Assembly (NCBI GenBank): GCA_031279915.1
Contig: JAITHO010000212.1
Location: forward strand, 1 to 13,326
Direction: 5' to 3'
DNA: 13,326 nt
From: Tannerellaceae bacterium
Lineage (GTDB): Bacteria; Bacteroidota; Bacteroidia; Bacteroidales; Tannerellaceae
How positions within the stretch are numbered: the stretch's first letter is position 1; each line of letters starts with the position of its first letter. The notes under the pieces were generated by a model, which saw nothing but the letters and a program-made list of their open reading frames with translations, did no database searches and was not told the origin of the DNA. The position numbers and the translations under genes were made by a program. This document shows, one piece after another, positions 1 to 5,635 of the stretch.

Positions 1-165
1 CATTTTTTTTTCTACGGAGCCTCTGGAACGTTCCAGAGCCGCCATTTTTTTTCGACGGAGCCTCTGGAATGTTCCAGAGACGCCATTTTTTTTCTACGGA
101 GCCTCTGGAACGTTCCAGAGACGCCATTTTTTTTCTACGGAGCCTCTGGAACGTTCCAGAGACGC
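1..165. repeat. Tandem array 1: 41-bp palindromic units
   Basis: Four consecutive units (1-42, 43-83, 84-124, 125-165) each read CA, a run of 8-9 T, CTACGGAGC (CGACGGAGC in unit 2), a palindromic core, then ACGC (CCGC in unit 1). The core CTCTGGAACGTTCCAGAG is a perfect 18-bp palindrome at 21-38, 103-120 and 144-161; the copy at 62-79 has one central change (AATG for AACG). The array starts at the window edge, so its full length is unknown. It lies just upstream of the flavodoxin/ddl operon. Read on the + strand, each core plus the next T-run loosely resembles a hairpin terminator, but about six bases separate stem and T-run. Conserved intervening sequence rules out a CRISPR array. Confidence 0.93.
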
Positions 166-200
166 CATTTTTTCTCTACGGCGGCGCCGGATGTGCGCCG
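166..200. repeat. Aberrant terminal unit of array 1 with a different hairpin core
   Basis: The unit begins like its neighbours (CA, T6, CTCTACGG), but the CTCTGGAACGTTCCAGAG core is absent. Instead there is CGGCGC (182-187), a 7-base loop, and GCGCCG (195-200), a 6-bp GC-only inverted repeat. Either the array ends here beside an unrelated hairpin, or a unit has had its core replaced. The direct observation is only that T-run and lead-in are kept while the core differs. Confidence 0.6.
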
Positions 201-247
201 GAGCGGAAGATTGGTCGCCGAGGATTATCGGCAACAGAATAATTGCT

Positions 248-255
248 TACATTTG
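248..255 (+). promoter_or_regulatory. Possible -7 promoter element for the flavodoxin-ddl operon
   Basis: TACATTTG matches the Bacteroidota -7 consensus TAnnTTTG exactly and sits about 30 bp before the first start codon. No convincing TTTG or TTG -33 element lies at the expected spacing (around 225-230 reads TTATCG), so the call is tentative. Confidence 0.35.
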
Positions 256-286
256 CTTATGAACAAACTTTAATATATTAATGATT

Positions 287-877
287 ATGAACAAAAGAAA
301 ATTTATTGCCTCGGGGCTGACATTGTGTCTTGGGGCGGCGAGCGGGAAGCTTCAGGCGCTGGAGTTTTATCCGGTGGGCAGCGAGCGCAAATGGGCTGTG
401 GTTTATGGCACTTGGTGCGGCTCGGCTCGGGATGCGGCTGTGTGGATTTCGGAGGGGATGGGCGGCATTGCTCAGGTGTTCGACGTTAGGGAGAATCCGG
501 ATTTGTCGGCCTACGAGTTTGTGGTGATAGGCGGGGCTATCCGCGGCGGCAAGGTGTCGGATGAGCTCCAGAGTTATATTGCCAAGCACCGGGAGATGCT
601 GCGGCCTAAGCTTAGGGGGCTGTTCGCTGTGTGCGGCAACCGTATGCAGCCTGTTGAAGCACATCAAAAGGCTGAGCTGATCGATGCTCCTCTGGGGGCG
701 CTCTTGGGCGCGGGCACGGATGTTCCGAGCAGGGCCTTCCTGGGCCGGATTACTTATTCGCTGATGGATGAGGATTCGCGCAAGATGCTCCAGGGTTTTA
801 ATATGCCGGAGTACGATAATTTGAAGCGTTCGGAGTGTATGGATTTCGGCAAGGAAATCTTGTCGAAGGTTCGCTGA
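287..877 (+). CDS. Exported flavodoxin-like (HemG/Flavodoxin_5-type) protein
   Basis: A 196-residue protein resembling flavodoxin-domain proteins related to HemG-type protoporphyrinogen oxidase. Residues 36-51 give a beta strand and phosphate-binding loop (WAVVYGTWCGSARDAA), and IGGAIRGGK at 81-89 resembles the IGASIRYG segment of HemG. An FMN-binding redox role is inferred; the substrate is unknown. Residues 1-24 (MNKRKFIASGLTLCLGAASG...) look like an export signal, with KRKFI close to a twin-arginine motif but with Lys for the first Arg. Cys14 lacks the small residue before it needed for a lipobox, so a lipoprotein is unlikely. I chose ATG 287 because it places the basic residues at the very N terminus; in-frame ATG 281 would add two residues. 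It is first in a probable operon, 24 bp before ddl. HemG identity itself is not supported. Confidence 0.75.
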   Translation: MNKRKFIASGLTLCLGAASGKLQALEFYPVGSERKWAVVYGTWCGSARDAAVWISEGMGGIAQVFDVRENPDLSAYEFVVIGGAIRGGKVSDELQSYIAKHREMLRPKLRGLFAVCGNRMQPVEAHQKAELIDAPLGALLGAGTDVPSRAFLGRITYSLMDEDSRKMLQGFNMPEYDNLKRSECMDFGKEILSKVR

Positions 878-901
878 TTATGTGTAGAAAATTTTAAGGG
901 T

Positions 902-1906
902 ATGAAGAAGTTAGTAGCTATTGTTGCGGGGGGCGATTCGTCGGAGATGGAGGTTTCGCTCAAGAGCGCTGCGGGCATCATGGGCTTTATTGACAAGGGG
1001 CGGTATGAGGCTTATGTTGTGATCATAATGCGCTCGGGATGGTACGTTGAGCTCCAGAGCGGCGCAAAGGCGGCGATTGATAAAAATGATTTCAGCTTTA
1101 GGGATGGCGATGCTGTTAGGCGCTTCGACTTTGCATACATAACGATCCATGGGACTCCTGGGGAGGATGGCCGTTTGCAGGGTTACTTTGATATGATAGG
1201 GATGCCTTACTCGTCGTGCGGGACGCTGGCTTCGGCGATATCCTTCAATAAGTTTGTATGCAATAGCTTCCTTCGCAACTTTGGGATTAGGGTCCCCTAT
1301 TCGGCTTTGATTCGCAAAGGCAACAACATTAATACCCGCGAGCTTGTCGAGCGGATCGGATTGCCCTTGTTCATTAAGCCCTGCTGCGGCGGCAGTAGCT
1401 TCGGGGTGACAAAGGTGAATAGCGAATCGCAGATGGAAGAGGCCATCAGCAAAGCCTTTTCCGAAGGAGACGAGCTGATTGCCGAACAAAACGTAAGCGG
1501 AACGGAGGTAACCTGCGGATGCTATAATGCAGGTAAGCAGACCTTAGTTTTTCCGGTTACGGAGGTAGTCAGCAAGAACGAGATCTTCGACTTCAACGCT
1601 AAATACAAGGGCGAGTCGGAGGAGATAACTCCCGCCCGCATCCCCTCCTACACAGCCGACGAAGTTCAGCGAATCACTGCGCACATATACGAATTGCTTG
1701 GAGCCAAAGGCCTCATCAGGATAGACTACATCATCAACAATATAGGCCTGCCCATAATGCTCGACGTTAATACCACTCCGGGCATGACCCCCACCAGCTT
1801 CATCCCGCAGCAAGTCGCAGCAGCAGATGAAAGCATGACAGAAATTCTTACTGACATTATTGAGAACGAATTAACAAGCTATGAATATAGATCCGACACA
1901 ATTTGA
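902..1906 (+). CDS. ddl: D-alanine--D-alanine ligase
   Basis: ATP-grasp cytoplasmic enzyme joining two D-alanines with ATP to make the dipeptide used by MurF in peptidoglycan synthesis. At 334 residues it has normal family length. Visible motifs: AGGDSSEMEVSLKSA at 9-23 with Glu15; HGTPGEDGRLQGYF at 83-96; FIKPCCGGSSFGV at 157-169; omega-loop AKYKGESEEITPARIP at 233-248, with Tyr235 aligning with the Tyr associated with D-Ala rather than D-lactate specificity; RIDYI at 273-277 (Asp275); and DVNTTPGMTPTSFIPQQ at 288-304. Asp288 stands where most Ddl enzymes have the Glu metal ligand (E. coli DdlB Glu270); Asp275 and Asn290 are kept. The gene follows the flavodoxin gene by 24 bp and its last 26 bp overlap the acyltransferase start, implying co-transcription. 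Base composition changes from G-rich to C-rich within the gene. Confidence 0.95.
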   Translation: MKKLVAIVAGGDSSEMEVSLKSAAGIMGFIDKGRYEAYVVIIMRSGWYVELQSGAKAAIDKNDFSFRDGDAVRRFDFAYITIHGTPGEDGRLQGYFDMIGMPYSSCGTLASAISFNKFVCNSFLRNFGIRVPYSALIRKGNNINTRELVERIGLPLFIKPCCGGSSFGVTKVNSESQMEEAISKAFSEGDELIAEQNVSGTEVTCGCYNAGKQTLVFPVTEVVSKNEIFDFNAKYKGESEEITPARIPSYTADEVQRITAHIYELLGAKGLIRIDYIINNIGLPIMLDVNTTPGMTPTSFIPQQVAAADESMTEILTDIIENELTSYEYRSDTI

Positions 1907-3044
1907 GGACATTCGCCCCTTTACCGACGCCGAAGTGCCCCAAGCCATAGAATCCCTCATCGCCAACCAGGCCTGCGAACAAGCCTTTCGATACGTAAAA
2001 CCTGATATCGACTGGGGCACGTTCGCACACTTAATGCGCAGCTTCAAAACCATAAAAGATTTCAAGGAGCGGATGGCATACAATATAGTTGCCGACATCG
2101 CACGCAGCAGCGCCTTCTCGCTCACCATCTCCGGACGCAGCCGCCTGCCCGAAGGACACGTGCCCTGCACCTTTATCTCCAACCATCGCGACATCGTACT
2201 CGACGCCGCCTTCCTCAACGTGACCCTCTACGACGTTGGCTACGGCATGACACAAATAGCCATAGGAGATAACCTACTCATAAGCTCATGGATAGAAACC
2301 CTGGTGAAGCTGAACAATAGCTTCATCGTAAAGCGAAGCGTATCCGGACGCCAGCAGCTCCAAGCAAGCCTCAACCTCTCCTCCTATATACATTATACTA
2401 TAACACAAGTTCGAGAATCAGTATGGATCGCACAGCGAGAAGGACGCGCTAAAGATTCGGACGACAAAACCCAAAGCAGCATCCTCAAAATGCTCAACAT
2501 GGGAGGCGACGCCGACATCGTAACCAACCTCATGGCCCTCAACATCGTTCCGGTAGCCATCTCTTACGAACAAGACCCCTGCGACTTCCTCAAAGCAAAA
2601 GAGTTCCAACAAAAACGCGACTGCCCCGACTTCATCAAAAGCAAGCGCGACGACCTGCTCAACATGGAAACAGGCATCCTCGGAAACAAGAAGCGCGTGC
2701 ACTTCACCATCTGCTCCCCCATCAACCCGCAGCTCCAACTACTCGACCGCACGCTCGACCGCAACGAACTCTACAACCGCATCGCACAAATCATTGACAC
2801 CGAAATCTACAAGCACTACCGCTTCTATCCCTGCAACTACATAGCCCACGATCTCCTAAACAACAGCGGACGATTCGCCCTCAATTACGGCCCGAACGAC
2901 AAGCAACAGTTCGCAACCTACGTGCAAACCCAGCTCGACAAGATCGTCATCCCCAACAAAGACGAAGATTACCTGCGCGCAAGGCTCCTGGAGATGTACG
3001 CCAACCCGCTCCGCAACCATCTTCTCGCCCAAAACATCCAATAA
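1881..3044 (+). CDS. PlsC-like glycerolipid acyltransferase (probable 1-acyl-sn-glycerol-3-phosphate acyltransferase)
   Basis: A 387-residue acyltransferase of the PlsC/PlsB superfamily, which moves acyl chains onto glycerophosphate intermediates at the inner membrane. Block I is ISNHRDIVLDAAFLN at 99-113: His102 and Asp108 give a spacing of HX5D, not the classical HX4D. Later blocks are NNSFIVKRSVSGRQQL (145-160), REGRAKDSDDKTQ (186-198, in the place of the usual glycine-rich substrate block) and IVPVAISYEQDPCDFLKAKE (222-241). It is longer than E. coli PlsC (about 245 residues), with an extra N-terminal helical stretch and a C-terminal region of unknown role. There is no signal peptide or obvious membrane span. 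ATG 1881 lies 26 bp inside the end of ddl in another frame, and an intrinsic terminator begins at its stop codon. Substrate and the positional specificity are inferred from the family only. Confidence 0.85.
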   Translation: MNIDPTQFEDIRPFTDAEVPQAIESLIANQACEQAFRYVKPDIDWGTFAHLMRSFKTIKDFKERMAYNIVADIARSSAFSLTISGRSRLPEGHVPCTFISNHRDIVLDAAFLNVTLYDVGYGMTQIAIGDNLLISSWIETLVKLNNSFIVKRSVSGRQQLQASLNLSSYIHYTITQVRESVWIAQREGRAKDSDDKTQSSILKMLNMGGDADIVTNLMALNIVPVAISYEQDPCDFLKAKEFQQKRDCPDFIKSKRDDLLNMETGILGNKKRVHFTICSPINPQLQLLDRTLDRNELYNRIAQIIDTEIYKHYRFYPCNYIAHDLLNNSGRFALNYGPNDKQQFATYVQTQLDKIVIPNKDEDYLRARLLEMYANPLRNHLLAQNIQ

Positions 3045-3082
3045 GGGTCAAGGAAAACAATCCCTGGCCCTTATTTATTTGT
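3043..3082 (+). terminator. Intrinsic terminator of the flavodoxin-ddl-acyltransferase operon
   Basis: Arms at 3043-3053 and 3062-3072 form an 11-bp stem with one G-T wobble and one A-C mismatch around an 8-base loop. A T-rich tail (TTATTTATTTG) follows. The stem overlaps the acyltransferase stop codon. Confidence 0.8.
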
Positions 3083-3109
3083 TCGATAATAAAACAAAAG
3101 ATACCTTTG
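3078..3109 (+). promoter_or_regulatory. Bacteroidota-type promoter for the AraC-family gene
   Basis: TTTG at 3078-3081 and TACCTTTG at 3102-3109 are separated by 20 bp, matching the sigma-ABfr consensus TTTG ... TAnnTTTG. Transcription would start near 3115, giving a leader of about 65 nt. The -33 element lies inside the T-rich tail of the preceding terminator, so the two signals share bases. Confidence 0.7.
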
Positions 3110-3181
3110 GGGCCGTAGTTTTTTGATGCCCACTTATTGAGATTGATTTTGTTTGTGTTCCTAACGCCCTAATTGTTTCTT

Positions 3182-4201
3182 ATGAACGAACTGAATGAAG
3201 TATCGGATCATCCCGACATTATTTCATTACAACAGAAATGCGCCGTTGGATATATCTTTTTGATGATATCCAACATCCTTATCTCTATCGGTATGGCTTG
3301 GCCCTTATTCGTAGGCAATCCAGCATTCCGCATCTTTATGTGCGTACTCCTGGCAGTTCATCTCTATTGCTTGTACTATGTATATCGCCAGCCGCTCTAC
3401 AAATGGCGAACCCTTGCAGTTGCGTTAATCCTCTGCGTAATGATCGCGCTTATACCCATCATCATCGTAGCCCATACGCTGGGCAATGTAACGCCATACT
3501 TCTGGATGATTGTGCCGCCCCTGGCTTATTATATTATATATCCGACAGCGAAAATGAGCAACATCGTGATCTTCTTCGGATGCATAATATTCCTGATCTT
3601 CACTATCCTGATAATCTCCATCAACATGATCATTCCTATTTTGGCGCCCTATCTTAAAGAATGGAACACAATCGTGGCGAACAATAAATTGCCCCTGCGG
3701 CACTTGCTCTCGATGATATATCCGGTCTTTTCCGTTCCCATCTTCATCTTCTATTTCCTATATCACATGCTCAAGATAGCCGAAGCAAAAGCCGTCATTG
3801 CAGCCAACGGCATTCCCGCAAGAGGATACGAAAGCGGCGCCGATCGCTCGGAGGATACAACCCTCGACAAATGCCACGAGCTATACGACTGCATCGTTGA
3901 GTATTTCGAAAATGAAAAGCCATATCTCGATCCGAACTTCAGCATCTCGCAGCTCAGCATACGCCTTAAGAGCAATAACTCATACATGTCGAAAGCAATA
4001 AAGCTCAAACGGAACATGAGCTTCACAAGCTTTGTCAATACATACAGAGTGGAGCGCGTAAAAGAAATGATTCGCAACAGCCGCGACATGTATACCATTG
4101 AATACATCTACACCTCGGCCGGTTTTGCCAATCAGTCGACCTTCAACAAGGCCTTCAAGCAGCTCGAAGGCGTCACCCCCAGCGAATACGCCGCAAAGTG
4201 A
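3182..4201 (+). CDS. Membrane-bound AraC-family transcriptional regulator
   Basis: A 339-residue protein with an N-terminal membrane domain and a C-terminal AraC-type DNA-binding domain. Hydrophobic segments near residues 22-43, 48-68, 77-97, 105-121, 127-151 and 179-199 suggest six spans. After a polar linker (about 200-230), residues 233-339 carry two helix-turn-helix motifs: FSISQLSIRLKSNNSYMSKA, and the signature YIYTSAGFANQSTFNKAFKQ followed by LEGVTPSEY. The architecture suggests a regulator that senses a signal at or in the membrane and binds DNA while anchored; ligand and targets are unknown. I start at ATG 3182; a TTG at 3173 would add MFL but is less likely. It has its own promoter, and no clear terminator lies between it and the toxin-antitoxin promoter about 20 bp downstream. 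The envelope operon upstream is a possible but unsupported target. Confidence 0.85.
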   Translation: MNELNEVSDHPDIISLQQKCAVGYIFLMISNILISIGMAWPLFVGNPAFRIFMCVLLAVHLYCLYYVYRQPLYKWRTLAVALILCVMIALIPIIIVAHTLGNVTPYFWMIVPPLAYYIIYPTAKMSNIVIFFGCIIFLIFTILIISINMIIPILAPYLKEWNTIVANNKLPLRHLLSMIYPVFSVPIFIFYFLYHMLKIAEAKAVIAANGIPARGYESGADRSEDTTLDKCHELYDCIVEYFENEKPYLDPNFSISQLSIRLKSNNSYMSKAIKLKRNMSFTSFVNTYRVERVKEMIRNSRDMYTIEYIYTSAGFANQSTFNKAFKQLEGVTPSEYAAK

Positions 4202-4218
4202 GCGGCAGCAAAAGCCGG

Positions 4219-4248
4219 TTGTGTATTTGAGCCGGAATGCTACCTTTG
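4219..4248 (+). promoter_or_regulatory. Bacteroidota-type promoter for the toxin-antitoxin operon
   Basis: TTG at 4219-4221 and TACCTTTG at 4241-4248 are spaced by 19 bp, with an exact TAnnTTTG -7 element identical to the one before the AraC gene. It lies 25 bp before the antitoxin start and overlaps an in-frame upstream ATG (4237), which argues against that ATG as a start. Confidence 0.65.
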
Positions 4249-4272
4249 CTAAAACTAATAATCATTTTAATT

Positions 4273-4500
4273 ATGTCGAAAAAACAGTATCAAATCACGG
4301 AAATAGAGCCGATGTCTGTTGAGCCCCAAAGCGCCGCCTCGTCCGATAGATGGAATCCGAATGAAGCATTCCATGGCACCCAAGAAGAATGGTGGGATCA
4401 TTTTCATAAGATAGAAAAAGGAAATTTTCATTCGCTGGAAGAGCACGAAAGAGACTTTGAAGCATGGGAGAAGGAATACCTTGCAAGCCGGTTGAAGTGA
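4273..4500 (+). CDS. Putative antitoxin of a type II toxin-antitoxin pair
   Basis: A 75-residue polar, acidic protein directly before a RelE/ParE-type toxin gene. Residues 1-30 (MSKKQYQITEIEPMSVEP...) look extended or disordered. From about residue 38 it is rich in Trp, Glu and His (WWDHFHKIEKGNFHSLEE, then ERDFEAWEKEYL) and probably helical. I do not recognise a named DNA-binding fold such as RHH, Phd or HTH. The antitoxin call rests on size, acidity, gene order and overlap with the toxin: it would bind and neutralise the toxin and may repress the operon. ATG 4273 is preferred over ATG 4237 because the latter would put the promoter -7 box inside the coding region and would start with an implausible hydrophobic stretch. 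Its stop overlaps the toxin reading frame by 37 bp. Confidence 0.75.
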   Translation: MSKKQYQITEIEPMSVEPQSAASSDRWNPNEAFHGTQEEWWDHFHKIEKGNFHSLEEHERDFEAWEKEYLASRLK

Positions 4501-4802
4501 GTGACGACTTTTATGCAAACCGCAAGCAGATTTATCATTATACTCTTGAAACATTCGGCCAATCTCAAGCTAAACGCTATCAGGAACAAATATCAGAATC
4601 TCTTGAGCTGCTTAACAAATCTTACCTATCCTTCCCCGAATGTCGCTACCTAGCAACCAAAAAACGTATCTATCGAAACATTGTACTTGCGTCTCATCTT
4701 ATCATTTACCGTATTACAGGCGTACGTATCGAAGTGCTTGATATTATCCACGCTGCATCTAGCGTCCGCAGAATTAAAGGCGTTCGGAAAATACATATAT
4801 AA
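4464..4802 (+). CDS. RelE/ParE-family toxin
   Basis: A 112-residue basic protein with the RelE/ParE superfamily pattern: a first beta strand (KPVEVSDDF), a helical hairpin (RKQIYHYTLETFGQSQAKRY, then ISESLELLNKSY), then the sheet with FPECRYLATKKRIYRNIVL, HLIIYRITGVRIEVLDIIHA and a basic tail SVRRIKGVRKIHI. Family members either cut mRNA at the ribosome (RelE) or poison gyrase (ParE). The long helical hairpin and the YRI...IEVLDIIHA segment suit ParE, but the target cannot be settled by eye. ATG 4464 keeps the first beta strand and overlaps the antitoxin by 37 bp. A GTG at 4497, overlapping the antitoxin stop as GTGA, is the alternative but would delete that strand. The frame is intact and a terminator follows within 25 bp. 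Confidence 0.85.
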   Translation: MGEGIPCKPVEVSDDFYANRKQIYHYTLETFGQSQAKRYQEQISESLELLNKSYLSFPECRYLATKKRIYRNIVLASHLIIYRITGVRIEVLDIIHAASSVRRIKGVRKIHI

Positions 4803-4823
4803 GCGTAATTCTCCGTAAGAAGC

Positions 4824-4866
4824 AAAAAGGCTGTCCAAAGATATTAGGGCAGCCTTTTTATTTTTT
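4824..4866 (+). terminator. Intrinsic terminator of the toxin-antitoxin operon
   Basis: Arms 4824-4836 and 4847-4859 pair over 13 bp (one G-T wobble) around a 10-base loop, followed by a T-rich tail. The A-run on the left arm and T-run on the right make it potentially bidirectional, but no gene faces it on the - strand nearby. Confidence 0.9.
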
Positions 4867-4949
4867 GTTGGCTACTTACCAAGCTTTGTCGGGCTACGAG
4901 GGATGAGCGGGAAGTGACTTTCGATGCATTTAATGAATCCTCCTTTTTT

Positions 4950-4980
4950 AAGGCGGGAATGACATGTTTGGGCAGGCGTA
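4950..4980. repeat. Dispersed repeat, copy A (right half)
   Basis: These 31 bp (AAGGCGGGAATGAC, a variable triplet, TTTGGGCAGGC, then a variable base and TA) match 13022-13052 at 28 of 31 positions. The left half of the element seen in copy C is missing here. Confidence 0.8.
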
Positions 4981-5006
4981 GGGGCAGGTTTCAACCAGCC
5001 CCCTAC
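4978..5006. repeat. Hairpin-forming inverted repeat
   Basis: GGGGCAGGTT (4981-4990) and AACCAGCCCC (4993-5002) pair at nine of ten positions around a two-base loop. GTA (4978-4980) and TAC (5004-5006) extend the stem past a one-base bulge. No T-run follows, so it is not a terminator. From memory, similar GGGGC/GCCCC-with-TTTCAA hairpins recur as interspersed repeats in other bacterial genomes; I cannot check that here. Confidence 0.7.
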
Positions 5007-5051
5007 TTTCGCCACATTTACCATACAACAGGGTACGCTCTAACCTTTTTG

Positions 5052-5440
5052 CTCTCGGATTTCCGACGAGCCGTCACATAAATATTTTTAGCTCTCGGAT
5101 TTCTGTCGAGCTGTCACACAAATATTTTTTTCTCTCGGATTTCCGTCGAGCTGTCACATAAATATTTTTTTCTCTCGGATTTCCGTCGAGACGTCACATA
5201 AATATTTTTTTCTCTCGGATTTCCGTCGAGACGTCACATAAATGTTTTTTTTCTCTCGGATTTCCGTCGAGACATCACATAAATGTTTTTTTGCTCTCGG
5301 ATTTCCGTCGAGACGTCGCATAAATATTTTTTTCTCTCGGATTTCCGTCGAGACGTCGCATAAATGTTTTTTTGCTCTCGGATTTCCGTCGAGACGTCAT
5401 ATAAATGTTTTTTTCTCTCGGATTTCCGTCGAGACGTTGC
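5052..5440. repeat. Tandem array 2: ten units of 40-41 bp
   Basis: Units start with CTCTCGGATTTCC at 5052, 5092, 5132, 5172, 5212, 5253, 5294, 5334, 5375 and 5415; the last is cut short near 5440. Each unit carries an imperfect palindrome (CTC.CGGA-TT-TCCG..GAG), then ACGTCACATAAAT(A/G) and a run of 5-8 T. The 40 versus 41 alternation comes from T-run length and an extra G. Units 1-3 are the most diverged (CCGTCAC, CTGTCAC) and units 4-5 nearly identical, as expected when the interior is homogenised by recombination. Open frames through the array are artefacts of the period. No gene is encoded. Confidence 0.95.
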
Positions 5441-5519
5441 GATAATATGTCGATACTGACGCCGGCGGAATGCTGACCAACTTCTTTGATGAGTAAGAAA
5501 TAAAGCATTGATGATGTAG

Positions 5520-5539
5520 AGACGCAATGCATCGCGTCT
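5520..5539. repeat. Near-perfect 20-bp palindrome
   Basis: AGACGCAATGCATCGCGTCT has arms AGACGC and GCGTCT and an inner ATGCAT palindrome; only one A-C pair breaks full symmetry. It is preceded by GATGTAG. It stands alone in the window, so dispersal in the genome cannot be judged here. Confidence 0.75.
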
Positions 5540-5563
5540 TTACGTGTTTTATCCCCAGCCAGA

Positions 5564-5635
5564 CCAAGCAGGTCATTCCCGCATCAGAATGTATGTCATT
5601 CCCGCCTTCGCGAGAATCGATCTGCTTGGGCAGGG
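5564..5635. repeat. Dispersed repeat, copy B
   Basis: The left part (5574-5605) matches 12989-13020 at 30 of 32 positions and contains GTCATTCCCGC twice (5572-5582 and 5595-5605). The right stem arm found in copy C is replaced by CTTCGCGAGAATCGA, but the TTGGGCAGG end is kept. CCAAGCAG (5564-5571) and CTGCTTGG (5622-5629) form an 8-bp inverted repeat around the element. Confidence 0.75.

Larger units (their letters stand above)
4868..5050. other. Non-coding spacer with dispersed repeats
   Basis: I see no gene here. The stretch holds the right half of a dispersed repeat (4950-4980), an adjoining hairpin (4978-5006) and about 45 bp of unremarkable sequence before array 2. Confidence 0.6.

Noticed and set aside
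300..330. Lipoprotein signal (LTLC) in the flavodoxin-like protein
   Set aside because: A bulky Leu precedes the Cys where a lipobox requires Gly, Ala or Ser.
4190..4206. GCCGC/GCGGC inverted repeat at the AraC-gene stop as a terminator
   Set aside because: Five-bp stem with no T-run following.
4237..4272. Upstream ATG extending the antitoxin by 12 residues
   Set aside because: It would place the -7 promoter element inside the coding region and add an unlikely hydrophobic start.
5234..5532. Open reading frames on both strands through array 2 encoding repetitive peptides
   Set aside because: Their periodicity merely follows the 40/41-bp DNA repeat, they appear in several frames at once, and they lack start context.
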